Below are positions 40,741 through 49,421 of a DNA stretch of 64,000 bases, piece by piece; the first letter of the stretch is position 1, and each line of letters begins with the position of its first letter. The stretch lies in the NCBI RefSeq assembly GCF_018390735.1, contig NZ_JAHBCL010000003.1, forward strand, positions 62,001 through 126,000. Reading direction: 5' to 3'. Origin of the DNA: Fusibacter paucivorans. GTDB lineage: Bacteria; Bacillota; Clostridia; Peptostreptococcales; Acidaminobacteraceae. The position numbers and the translations under genes were made by a program. The notes under the pieces were generated by a model, which searched no databases, had not been told where the DNA came from, and worked only from the letters and a program-made list of their open reading frames with translations.

Positions 40741-41640
40741 CTAACAGAAATCCTTTTCGCCATTTTCAACGAAGTAATTATAGACATCCGTCACTGGTTT
40801 TTGACGACTGCACTTCTGGCGCGTTACGAGATAAATATCATAATCGAGGTTAAATTTTCTCACTTCAACGACTTTGAATTTTTTCTCGTAAAGCTCTTTT
40901 TTGACTGACATATAGGGTAAGAAGCAAATGCCGAGCTGATTATTGACACTCGATTTGGCCGCCGGAATAGAATCAACTTTAAACATAATCGGGATCTGAT
41001 CGATCGATAACCCAACATTTTTTAGCTGACTCTTTAGAAAAGATGAAATCGTTAATGCCTCATCATCCAGAAGCACCATTTCATGCCGCTGCAGCTCTTC
41101 AACATCAATAATATCCGGTACAGCGGATTCGCTATTCGCCACTAGGACGATATGTTCTTTACCGATCCGGCTGACGTCGAGGCGATCGTCACACGGTTCC
41201 TCAGTGACGAAGCACAGATCTGTCAGTTCATTAATCAAATCCGTTATCGACTCCATGTTCGATTTAGCGCGCATTTCAAAATTATAGGTTGGGAAATTCT
41301 TCTTAACCTTATAGAGAACACATGGCAGTGAATAATCTACCAATGAAAGATAACCGTTAATTCGGATGTTTTCAATGCTGTAAGCAAGCGCATCCAGTTC
41401 TTCCTTAAGCTTATCTTCAATGCGCAGCATCGTCCCGGAGTACTTAAAGAGTATGCGTCCTGCTTCTGTTGGCAAAACGCCTTTATTGCTCCGCTCCAAA
41501 AGCTGATACCCCAACTCATCTTCCAGCTTTTGAATGTTCTGGCTCAAAGCCGATTGAGAGATATGGCGATTAGCTGCAACCTTTGAAATACTCTTAGTCT
41601 CAACAACTTCTCTAAAATAAGCCAGTGCCGCTAAATTCAT
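40741..41640 (-). CDS. LysR-family transcriptional regulator
   Basis: 299 aa; MNLAALAYFREVVETKSISKVAANRHISQSALSQNIQKLEDELG. Confidence 0.94.
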   Translation of the reverse strand: MNLAALAYFREVVETKSISKVAANRHISQSALSQNIQKLEDELGYQLLERSNKGVLPTEAGRILFKYSGTMLRIEDKLKEELDALAYSIENIRINGYLSLVDYSLPCVLYKVKKNFPTYNFEMRAKSNMESITDLINELTDLCFVTEEPCDDRLDVSRIGKEHIVLVANSESAVPDIIDVEELQRHEMVLLDDEALTISSFLKSQLKNVGLSIDQIPIMFKVDSIPAAKSSVNNQLGICFLPYMSVKKELYEKKFKVVEVRKFNLDYDIYLVTRQKCSRQKPVTDVYNYFVENGEKDFC

Positions 41641-41808
41641 GAGTTACCCCTTTCTTAATTCATTATGAAGTTATGTGCGTAGATTTGGGTATCGTTTTTT
41701 CTTATATTGATTTGGAAATGCGACTGATGATTTTTTCAAATAAAATGTTATCATAATATTGTGAGATTGTTAAGAGTATAGCAAACTTTTATTTTAGGAG
41801 TGTGACAA

Positions 41809-42492
41809 ATGGCTGAAGTCAGTAGAGCTTCAAGACGTGGTTCAAATCGAAATCGAAAGCCAAAGAAAAATCAGATTCCCTTTGGTGTCTTACTGGCACT
41901 ATTCGTCGTCGTCGTCGCCATCATCCTGAATGCCAAATCATCAACATTGGCACTATTCTGGATTACCGGTACGGCTTTCGGCTTTGTTCTTCAAAAGGGA
42001 CGTTTCTGTTTTACCGCATCCATGCGCGATCCTTATTTAACGGGAAGCACTTCGTTAACCCGTGCCGTTATCATTGCCTTTGCCTTAACAACCATAGGCT
42101 TTACGGCTATTAAATACGGCTATGCGGCGCAAGGACTACCTATTCCGGGAATGAGCTACGTTGCACCAATTAGTATAGCAACACTTATCGGCGCATTCAT
42201 GTTCGGTGTAGGCATGGTTATCGCAGGCGGTTGTGCTTCCGGTACGCTGATGCGCGTCGGCGAAGGTTTTTATATGAATATGATTTCACTGGTCTTCTTC
42301 GTGGTTGGTTCCCTTTTGGGCGCCCATGACTATGGCTGGTGGAAAGAGCACTTTATTTCAAAAGGGCCATCCGTGTTCCTACCGGATGTGTTTGGATGGA
42401 TGGGTGCAGTCGTCCTGCAACTACTCGTTTTAATGGCACTTTACGTCATTGCAGAAAAATACGAGGCAAAACGCGGCGGCGCTGGTCATTAA
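41809..42492 (+). CDS. YeeE/YedE family sulfur-compound transporter, N-terminal-half-like
   Basis: 227 aa multi-TM; LQKGRFCFTASMRD and VGMVIAGGCASGTLMRVGEG motifs of the Sulf_transp family. Confidence 0.88.
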   Translation: MAEVSRASRRGSNRNRKPKKNQIPFGVLLALFVVVVAIILNAKSSTLALFWITGTAFGFVLQKGRFCFTASMRDPYLTGSTSLTRAVIIAFALTTIGFTAIKYGYAAQGLPIPGMSYVAPISIATLIGAFMFGVGMVIAGGCASGTLMRVGEGFYMNMISLVFFVVGSLLGAHDYGWWKEHFISKGPSVFLPDVFGWMGAVVLQLLVLMALYVIAEKYEAKRGGAGH

Positions 42493-42549
42493 CGACAATG
42501 TTATCGACAAAGACGAATTACTTATATTATATCATTATGGAGGCTCATT

Positions 42550-42777
42550 ATGAAAGAAGTTATGTTAGATTGCTACGGTGAAGCGTGTCCAGTACCGCTC
42601 GTAAAAGCTCAAAATAAATTAAACGAACTCGAACTCGGCGATGTACTCATCGTTCAAATCGACCACAGCTGCGCCATGAAAAACGTCCCTGAATGGGCGC
42701 GCAAAGAAGGCTATAACGTTGAAGTTGAAGAAGTAGACGACGGCGAATGGGAAGTTATCATCGAAAAAAATAAATAA
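42550..42777 (+). CDS. TusA-family sulfurtransferase (copy 2 of 3)
   Basis: 75 aa; MLDCYGEACPVPLVKAQNKL. Confidence 0.93.
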   Translation: MKEVMLDCYGEACPVPLVKAQNKLNELELGDVLIVQIDHSCAMKNVPEWARKEGYNVEVEEVDDGEWEVIIEKNK

Positions 42778-42982
42778 GCATACTGTGCTGAAACAACGGC
42801 ATCTTTCACCGAAACGCAGACGATCCTATGTGATTATCGGCTGATAGATCCTCTAGAGAGAAAAAATAAACACGTATTGAAAAACTGTCTTAAGAAACTA
42901 AAAACCTGTTATTAAATTATCAAATCAGTTTCTGTTTAAGCATTAAACAGATCTCTATAAACGAAAAGAAAGAAGGCTCATT

Positions 42983-43210
42983 ATGAAAGAAGTTATGTTA
43001 GATTGTTACGGTGAAGCGTGTCCAGTACCGCTCGTGAAAGCTCAAAATAAATTAAACGAACTCGAACTCGGCGATGTACTCATCGTTCAAATCGACCACA
43101 GCTGTGCCATGAAAAACGTCCCTGAATGGGCGCGCAAAGAAGGCTATAACGTTGAAGTTGAAGAAGTAGATGACGGCGAGTGGGAAGTCATCATCGAAAA
43201 AAATAAATAA
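42983..43210 (+). CDS. TusA-family sulfurtransferase (copy 3 of 3), protein identical to copy 2
   Basis: 75/75 aa identical to 42550-42777; six synonymous nucleotide differences by eye. Confidence 0.93.
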   Translation: MKEVMLDCYGEACPVPLVKAQNKLNELELGDVLIVQIDHSCAMKNVPEWARKEGYNVEVEEVDDGEWEVIIEKNK

Positions 43211-43234
43211 GCACCCTTCTGGAGGTGAACTTTT

Positions 43235-43795
43235 TTGGAAAATAAACAAGTTAAATTTTTTGACCGCGTCAAAAAAAATGACTACTATCTCAAATGGATT
43301 AAGAGTCCGTTTACCTATGTTACCGCTGCGGTGCTTTTGTCACTATTTCAAATCGTAACCCTTGCCGCGACTGGTAATCCATGGGGCGTTTCAGGCGTCT
43401 TCGCTTATTGGGGCGCGTGGGTCTACGAAGCAATTGGCGGCAGTGTTGACAAATGGTATTACTTTGCGAGTTCCGGTGCACAGGCAACGCTCGAAAATGG
43501 CTTTTTAAATCATGCCGGTACCTTCCGCAACCTCGGTATTATTTTCGGCGCATTAGCGGCAACGCTTCTAGCATCCGGCTTTAAAATCAAAAAAATAAAA
43601 TCAAAAAAACAGATCATTGCTGCGACGCTTGGCGGCTTACTCATGGGGTATGGCGCACGATTGGCAGCAGGCTGCAACATCGGCGCACTTTACAGTGGGA
43701 TCGCATCGCTTTCGCTTTCAGGATGGGTTTTTGCCATTGGCATGTTCTTTGGCGCTATTGTCGGCAGTAAACTACTCGTAAAATACTTTATGTAA
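43235..43795 (+). CDS. YeeE/YedE family sulfur-compound transporter, C-terminal-half-like
   Basis: 186 aa multi-TM; GNPWGVSGVFAYWGAW and GYGARLAAGCNIGALYSGIASLSLSGWVF. Confidence 0.88.
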   Translation: MENKQVKFFDRVKKNDYYLKWIKSPFTYVTAAVLLSLFQIVTLAATGNPWGVSGVFAYWGAWVYEAIGGSVDKWYYFASSGAQATLENGFLNHAGTFRNLGIIFGALAATLLASGFKIKKIKSKKQIIAATLGGLLMGYGARLAAGCNIGALYSGIASLSLSGWVFAIGMFFGAIVGSKLLVKYFM

Positions 43796-43916
43796 TCATT
43801 CACATAATCTTGTTGTCATGCCCAAAGCCTATCGTCACATGATTGGTTCAATTGATATGTGACGAAGCGGCGGGCTATCATCTGATATTCCTATTTTATA
43901 GAATGTGAGGCAATAT

Positions 43917-45140
43917 ATGGCTAGAGAAAAAATCGTTGAGCATTATGACGTGATTATTATCGGCGGCGGTCCGGCTGGATTAAGCGCTGCGATTTATGCC
44001 GGTAGGGCAAGACTTAAAACACTCTTGCTTGAAAAGGCACTGGTAGGCGGCTTGGCTACCTACACCAATGAAATTGCAAACTATCCTGGTTTTCCAGATG
44101 CACCTAAGGGCGAGGCTATCACAGACCTCATGAAAGCACAGGCAAAAAATATGGACGTCAAGTTCAAATTAACAGCTGTTTCAAGTGTTCAGCTCGAAGG
44201 TGATGAAAAAATCGTCGAAACGTTTAGAAATAAATATATTGGTAAAACCGTCATTATCGCAACTGGCGGACGCCCAAGAACGACCGGCGCCTTAAATGAG
44301 GAAGGCTTCTTATTTGATAAAGGGATCAGCTTCTGTGCAACATGTGATGCCGCTGCAAACACCGACAAGCATGTCGTCGTTATCGGTTCCGGTGACGCTG
44401 CCATTGAAGAAGGTATGTTCCTTACGAAATTTGCGCGAAAAGTTACCGTTTCCGTCATGCACGATGAAGGCAAGATGGATTGCAATGAGATCGCTAAGGA
44501 AGCAGCGCTCGCCAATCCTAAGATGGCATTTGTCTGGAATTCAGTCGTTTCACGTTTTGAGGGTGATGAGCACCTCAAAACAGTCGTTCTAAAAAATGTT
44601 AAAACCGATGAAGAAATTCCAATTGACTGCGACAACTGTTTCGAATTTATTGGGTATCTGCCAAACACAGAACTCTTTGAAGGGCAAATCACCATGACCA
44701 ATCGCAAATACATTCCGGTTAATGAGAAAAAAGAAACCAACATCGAAGGTGTCTTTGCCGTTGGCGACGTTACGGATAAATGGCTTAAGCAAATTGCAAC
44801 AGCTGTTGGCGACGGTGCCATTGCCGGGACTGCGGCAGAACGTTATATCGCCGAAAAAGAAATCTTCGAAAATCGAATTCTCCAAAAAGAAAAGCCAGGT
44901 CTCATTTATGTTTACAATGCGATTGACGCGCCTTCGAGAGATTTTCTCACGCGCATTGAAGCCATTGAAACATCCAAGGCAGGCGCTATAGCCGTCAACC
45001 GCATTGACGTGTATAAGTCAAACGGGATTGCACTAAAACTCAACGTCGATCAAGTACCGGCTGTCGTCATTACAAAAGAAGGCGTCATTACCGAAAAACT
45101 TTATGATCTTGATGAACAAAAAATACTTTCTTTCCTATAA
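43917..45140 (+). CDS. Thioredoxin reductase-like FAD/NAD(P) oxidoreductase with C-terminal Trx-like domain
   Basis: Start at ATG 43917; YDVIIIGGGPAGLSAAIYAGRA, FCATCDAAAN redox CxxC, GSGDAAIEEGMFL; C-terminal ~85 aa with VPAVVI cis-Pro motif. Confidence 0.88.
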   Translation: MAREKIVEHYDVIIIGGGPAGLSAAIYAGRARLKTLLLEKALVGGLATYTNEIANYPGFPDAPKGEAITDLMKAQAKNMDVKFKLTAVSSVQLEGDEKIVETFRNKYIGKTVIIATGGRPRTTGALNEEGFLFDKGISFCATCDAAANTDKHVVVIGSGDAAIEEGMFLTKFARKVTVSVMHDEGKMDCNEIAKEAALANPKMAFVWNSVVSRFEGDEHLKTVVLKNVKTDEEIPIDCDNCFEFIGYLPNTELFEGQITMTNRKYIPVNEKKETNIEGVFAVGDVTDKWLKQIATAVGDGAIAGTAAERYIAEKEIFENRILQKEKPGLIYVYNAIDAPSRDFLTRIEAIETSKAGAIAVNRIDVYKSNGIALKLNVDQVPAVVITKEGVITEKLYDLDEQKILSFL

Positions 45141-45165
45141 TAGATGTCTATATTTGCTTTAACGC

Positions 45166-45204
45166 AAAATCCCCGCTCAGATTACTATCCGAGCGGGGAT
45201 TTTG
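45166..45204. terminator. Bidirectional intrinsic terminator
   Basis: AAAATCCCCGCTC agattactatcc GAGCGGGGATTTT. Confidence 0.93.
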
Positions 45205-45308
45205 ATGTATTCGTGATAATCGGTTTAGAACACTGCAAATCTGTAAACTAAATCTTATGAGATCAGAAGCTTTGAACTTTAAACATTTTTGCAGACACTT
45301 CTACTGCT

Positions 45309-46139
45309 TTACAGATTCAGAATAGCACGCGCTTCTGACGGCGTCGCCACAGTATTGCCGTAAGTTTCGACAATTTTTCTCGCACGTTTGACAAACTGCA
45401 CATTCCCCTCTGCCAAGACACCTTTTGAGTAAAAGACGTTGTCTTCCATCCCTACGCGCAAGTGTCCGCCTAGCGCTACCGTCGCATACATGATTTCCAT
45501 TGCGCTGGCGCCTACACCGAAGGCACTCCACGTTGAATCCGGTGCAACAGTGCGCATGGTTTCCACCATAAAAAGCAGGTTTTTAAGCGAACCTCTGATA
45601 CCACCCGCAGCGCCCATGCACATTTGAAAGTGGAGCGGCGCCTTTAGGACCCCTTTTTTTAAATAATAGGCCGCATTGTAAATCATACCAGGATCAAATG
45701 CTTCAATTTCCGGTTTCACACCACATGCCTGCATTGTTTCACCCAGCGCCTCAAGAAAATGCGGCGGGTTCAGAAAAAGTGCATGATGCTGCCAATTCAT
45801 CGAACCGCAGTCAAATGTGCCAATATCCGGCCTCAGTTCTTTTAAATGCTGCATGCGCGTTTCGTCCGTCGCATGGAGGTCACCTGAAGTCGTCATATTG
45901 ACAACGATATCACAATCCTTATAGGCACGAATATATGCCAGTGTCTCCCGAAATTTCTCAACATTCATCGTGCCATTGCCTGCGTCATCACGCATGTGAA
46001 GATGGCAGATCGCTGCGCCTGCCTGCCAGCACCTATAAACATCATCCGCAATTTCCCGCGGCGTCATGGGAATATTGGGATTATCTGTTTTCTTGGGCCA
46101 TGCCCCTGTTGTCGCCACTGTGATAATGGTCTTTTGCAT
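45309..46139 (-). CDS. BKACE family (3-keto-5-aminohexanoate cleavage-like, DUF849) protein
   Basis: Start at ATG 46139; TVATTGAWPKKTDNPNIPMTPREIADD, CHLHMRDDAGNGTM, GGHLRVGMEDN motifs. Confidence 0.93.
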   Translation of the reverse strand: MQKTIITVATTGAWPKKTDNPNIPMTPREIADDVYRCWQAGAAICHLHMRDDAGNGTMNVEKFRETLAYIRAYKDCDIVVNMTTSGDLHATDETRMQHLKELRPDIGTFDCGSMNWQHHALFLNPPHFLEALGETMQACGVKPEIEAFDPGMIYNAAYYLKKGVLKAPLHFQMCMGAAGGIRGSLKNLLFMVETMRTVAPDSTWSAFGVGASAMEIMYATVALGGHLRVGMEDNVFYSKGVLAEGNVQFVKRARKIVETYGNTVATPSEARAILNL

Positions 46140-46303
46140 CGGATCACTCCTTCCCACTCATAATGTTAGTGATTGTTTTCATTCTGCTCAGTTAAGTTAA
46201 AAGCCTTCGCTAACTCCTTTGCACTTTCTTACCTTTGTTTTTTTAACGACTTCGAATGCTTAATCATATGTCTGTACACTGTCGAATATGCACCTTTCAT
46301 TCA

Positions 46304-48274
46304 TTAGGCTTTACTAAATTGTTCAATGGCTTTTCGACCTTTTGGCGTAATCATCAGTTTCCTTTTAAAGAGTCCTTTTTCTTCGATATAACCTCGACGC
46401 GTCAAGTGTGAAGAGATTGCCGCCATTTGCATCGAGGCAATGCCGTTCTTTTCTACAAATGCCGCTTGGTGTTCCGGGTTGCGCTCAACTGTCTTTAAAA
46501 GTTCTAAATACATGGGCGATAAAAACTGCACCGATAACTGCCTCTCGTGTTCACTCAGCGGATCGAGTGCTTTTTGTCCTTTCTCCGTTAGCTCAAATGT
46601 AAAGAAATTAGATCCCGTCAGCCCCATGCGCATCAAATAACCGCCTCGATCCAACCTTTCAACGGCTGCACCGGAAATTTTCGAATCTACACCGAGTGAG
46701 TCTGTAATATCAGCCATATACTGATGTCCAAGACGCATTAATGTCAAGATTTCCAAATCAATCTTTTCGAGTTTCACATCTAAACGATTATGATCATTCG
46801 GGATGCGTTCCCAGCTTTGTTCCCCGTAATAACGCGGTTTGCCAAAATAAGATGCAATAACGGCAACGATCAATGTTACGGCAAGCCCCAACGTTGCTAA
46901 AAAAACATACTGTCCAATCGAAAAGATTTTTGTTAAATCCAGTAACGTAAAGACAGCCATCGTCACCATACCACACACAGCTCCCCAAAGAGCACCTTTT
47001 GCATTAAATTTCGGCCAAATAGCACCAAGTCCCAGCAATACTGCCGGCGGCACGAGCCATGAATTGGCAAAAGCAAAGAGATAGGTCGGTCCACCTGGAA
47101 ATTGACATAATATAAACGTGACAATCCCGACAAAGAGCATAATAATTTTCGACATTTTTAGTTTTTTTGCAGCATCTGCATTGGGATTGATAATACGCTG
47201 ATAAATATCGCGATTGGCAACGGCAGAAGCCCCAAGTGCCGAAGTTGATGCTGTCGAAATCGATGCCGCGCAGGCACTAATCACTACAATACTGCCGAAG
47301 AGCGGCATAAAGGTGCTTGCGATAAAGCCGTAAGTTCCCGTTGCCAGAATGCGACCACCATTGAAAGTAAGCATTTCTGGGTAAAAAGCTCCCATATAGC
47401 TTCCGACAAAACTCAACGGAATCATAAAAATGATCAACAGAATAATTGCTGCCAAAACAAACGATTTCCGTGCGACGTGTTCACTTCGACAATTGGCGAT
47501 TTTCATCCAATAGTAATTGTTCCCCCAGACGAGTGCCGCCGCAAAGCAGATAAAGAAATTGAGGAATGAAGGATACGTCAACTTCATACCGGCAAGCTGA
47601 CCGGCAAAGCCATCTGTTCCCAACGCGCCCGGCCCCCAGTTCGCCGCTAATGCCTCAGTCCATCCGAAACGACTTGCTAATAAAAAGAAGACCGTTGGCA
47701 CGACAATGACGCCAATGGTAATTTGGAATAAATCTGTAATCGTCGTCGCCCAGAGTCCGGAAATAAACGTAAAAATGATAATGACACCAAAAATAACTGC
47801 CGTAATCAACGGGCGGCTCCATCCCGTAAATGCCGCTATATTGTCAACACTTGAAACGACGTTGTTTGCCATAATTCCGCACATACCGATAACCGATGTA
47901 ATGGCAACCACCGATCGCGTCTTGCTGTCATACCGCATCTCCAAATACTCCGGCAATGTTTGTGCACCGCTTCTGCGAATAAAATTCGAATACAGAAGGC
48001 CAAAGAGCATAAGCCCGCATATTGCATAAACGGCACCCCAGCCAATCCCGCCAATCAGACCATAATTAAGTGTAAAAGCCGGCGCCAGCGTCACCGTCGT
48101 GCCGGCGAAGCCAATCGCACAAACGCCAACAATATTAATAGGTGTTGAAATTTCCCGTCCCGCTAAGACAAAATCTGAAGATTCTTTAACCCATTTTTTA
48201 CTAAAAAGACCTGCGCCGATAAGAAATCCGCAAAAGATAACGAAAATGATGATAAATATTGTACTAGACCCCAT
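46304..48274 (-). CDS. Sodium:solute symporter family protein with C-terminal winged-helix-like extension
   Basis: 656 aa; SSS core (DFVLAGREISTPINIVGVCAIGFAGTTVTLAPA...) followed by ~160 aa soluble region resembling two MarR/PadR-like wHTH units. Confidence 0.87.
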   Translation of the reverse strand: MGSSTIFIIIFVIFCGFLIGAGLFSKKWVKESSDFVLAGREISTPINIVGVCAIGFAGTTVTLAPAFTLNYGLIGGIGWGAVYAICGLMLFGLLYSNFIRRSGAQTLPEYLEMRYDSKTRSVVAITSVIGMCGIMANNVVSSVDNIAAFTGWSRPLITAVIFGVIIIFTFISGLWATTITDLFQITIGVIVVPTVFFLLASRFGWTEALAANWGPGALGTDGFAGQLAGMKLTYPSFLNFFICFAAALVWGNNYYWMKIANCRSEHVARKSFVLAAIILLIIFMIPLSFVGSYMGAFYPEMLTFNGGRILATGTYGFIASTFMPLFGSIVVISACAASISTASTSALGASAVANRDIYQRIINPNADAAKKLKMSKIIMLFVGIVTFILCQFPGGPTYLFAFANSWLVPPAVLLGLGAIWPKFNAKGALWGAVCGMVTMAVFTLLDLTKIFSIGQYVFLATLGLAVTLIVAVIASYFGKPRYYGEQSWERIPNDHNRLDVKLEKIDLEILTLMRLGHQYMADITDSLGVDSKISGAAVERLDRGGYLMRMGLTGSNFFTFELTEKGQKALDPLSEHERQLSVQFLSPMYLELLKTVERNPEHQAAFVEKNGIASMQMAAISSHLTRRGYIEEKGLFKRKLMITPKGRKAIEQFSKA

Positions 48275-48293
48275 GATAAATAACCCTCACTTT

Positions 48294-49064
48294 CTACTCA
48301 ATAAAAGCAACCGCACGACACCACCCGGCACTTGCCGCCTTAATTTTAACAGGCAGACAGCTGACTTTAAAACCAAATGCCGGCAATTGATCTAAATTCG
48401 TCATTTTTTCAATATGACAATAAGCTTTGATTCTGCCAACGCGATGCGCTTCCCAAATAATATCAACATCACGCGATTCCGCAAATCGCTCTGCCTCAAA
48501 CGGCAGCGGTACATCCCAGCTCCAGCCATCTGTCCCAACGACGTGTACACCATGTTCAATGAGCCAAAGTGTTGCTTCTGCGCTCATTCCGGCACCTGCA
48601 AGCAAATACTCGGGTTTTCCCCACTGCTTATCAGCACCTGTTTGCAGCAGTACAATATCGCCTTCTTTCAACTGATAATCAATTTCTTTGAAATACATCT
48701 CAACATCTTCTGCCGTAATCTTGTAGCCGTCCGGCTTGCTGCTGAAATCCATCTTAACACCATCGCCAAGACACCATTCAAGCGGGATTTCATCAATGGT
48801 CCAAGCGCGTTCTCCGCCGTTCATCGTCGGATAATAATGGTAGGGGGCGTCAAGATGTGTGCCGGAATGCGTCGTGAGCTGAATGTTCTCAATCGCCCAG
48901 CCATTACCTTCCGGCAAGTCATCAACGGTGATATTGTCATTAAAGTAGGTTGTCATCGATTGTGCCGTGTCTTTGTGATTCAAATACTCAATTCTTGGAA
49001 TTTGAGGTTTTGGATCGCTTGGCAAACCATCCTCCACGGCGATTGACAAATCAATGATTTTCAT
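48294..49064 (-). CDS. Cyclase family protein (kynurenine formamidase-like)
   Basis: Start at ATG 49064; LTTHSGTHLDAPYHYYP metal-binding HxGTHxDxPxH, GDIVLLQTGADKQWG. Confidence 0.92.
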   Translation of the reverse strand: MKIIDLSIAVEDGLPSDPKPQIPRIEYLNHKDTAQSMTTYFNDNITVDDLPEGNGWAIENIQLTTHSGTHLDAPYHYYPTMNGGERAWTIDEIPLEWCLGDGVKMDFSSKPDGYKITAEDVEMYFKEIDYQLKEGDIVLLQTGADKQWGKPEYLLAGAGMSAEATLWLIEHGVHVVGTDGWSWDVPLPFEAERFAESRDVDIIWEAHRVGRIKAYCHIEKMTNLDQLPAFGFKVSCLPVKIKAASAGWCRAVAFIE

Positions 49065-49143
49065 ATGCTGACTCCTTTCCATCCTATCTGTCATTGATAG
49101 ACCCGTCTATCAGTGACCTCTTTTAGTAACATCATTTACTATT

Positions 49144-49159
49144 GCAAAGGTGATGCCAA
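49144..49159 (-). promoter_or_regulatory. Sigma-54 (-24/-12) promoter upstream of the cyclase operon
   Basis: Minus strand TTGGCAT-CACCT-TTGC (consensus TTGGCAC-N5-TTGC), ~80 nt upstream of the ATG at 49064, opposite a divergent sigma-54 activator gene. Confidence 0.78.
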
Positions 49160-49230
49160 AATCATGATCGCGGAAAACCCCTGCAATATCAGGCTTTTAT
49201 CAGCAGCATTAATATTAGCAGCATTACAGG

Positions 49231-49338
49231 TGTCAATATTTGTGTACACGATTTCATACATAAAAGCCGTGGAAACATTGTATTTTTAAGGCATTTACGC
49301 CGTGTCAATATATATTGACACGTAAATATTTATTGACA
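49231..49338. promoter_or_regulatory. Candidate upstream activator sequences for the sigma-54 regulator
   Basis: Perfect 18-bp palindrome TGTCAATATATATTGACA (49303-49320), abutting imperfect copy (49321-49338), and TGTCAATATTTGTGTACA (49231-49248). Confidence 0.7.
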
Positions 49339-49421
49339 CATCATAAAGCCTCAGCCTATAATGAAGTCAAAAGCGAGTGTTTGTCGGACCATCTTTTTGC
49401 ATTAGCGTGTGGGAGGCATTG

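Noticed and set aside
44189-44821. 210-aa minus-strand ORF
   Set aside because: Antisense to the TrxR-like gene; Ser/Thr/Pro-rich shadow ORF.
48414-49046. 210-aa plus-strand ORF
   Set aside because: Antisense to the cyclase gene; no motif.
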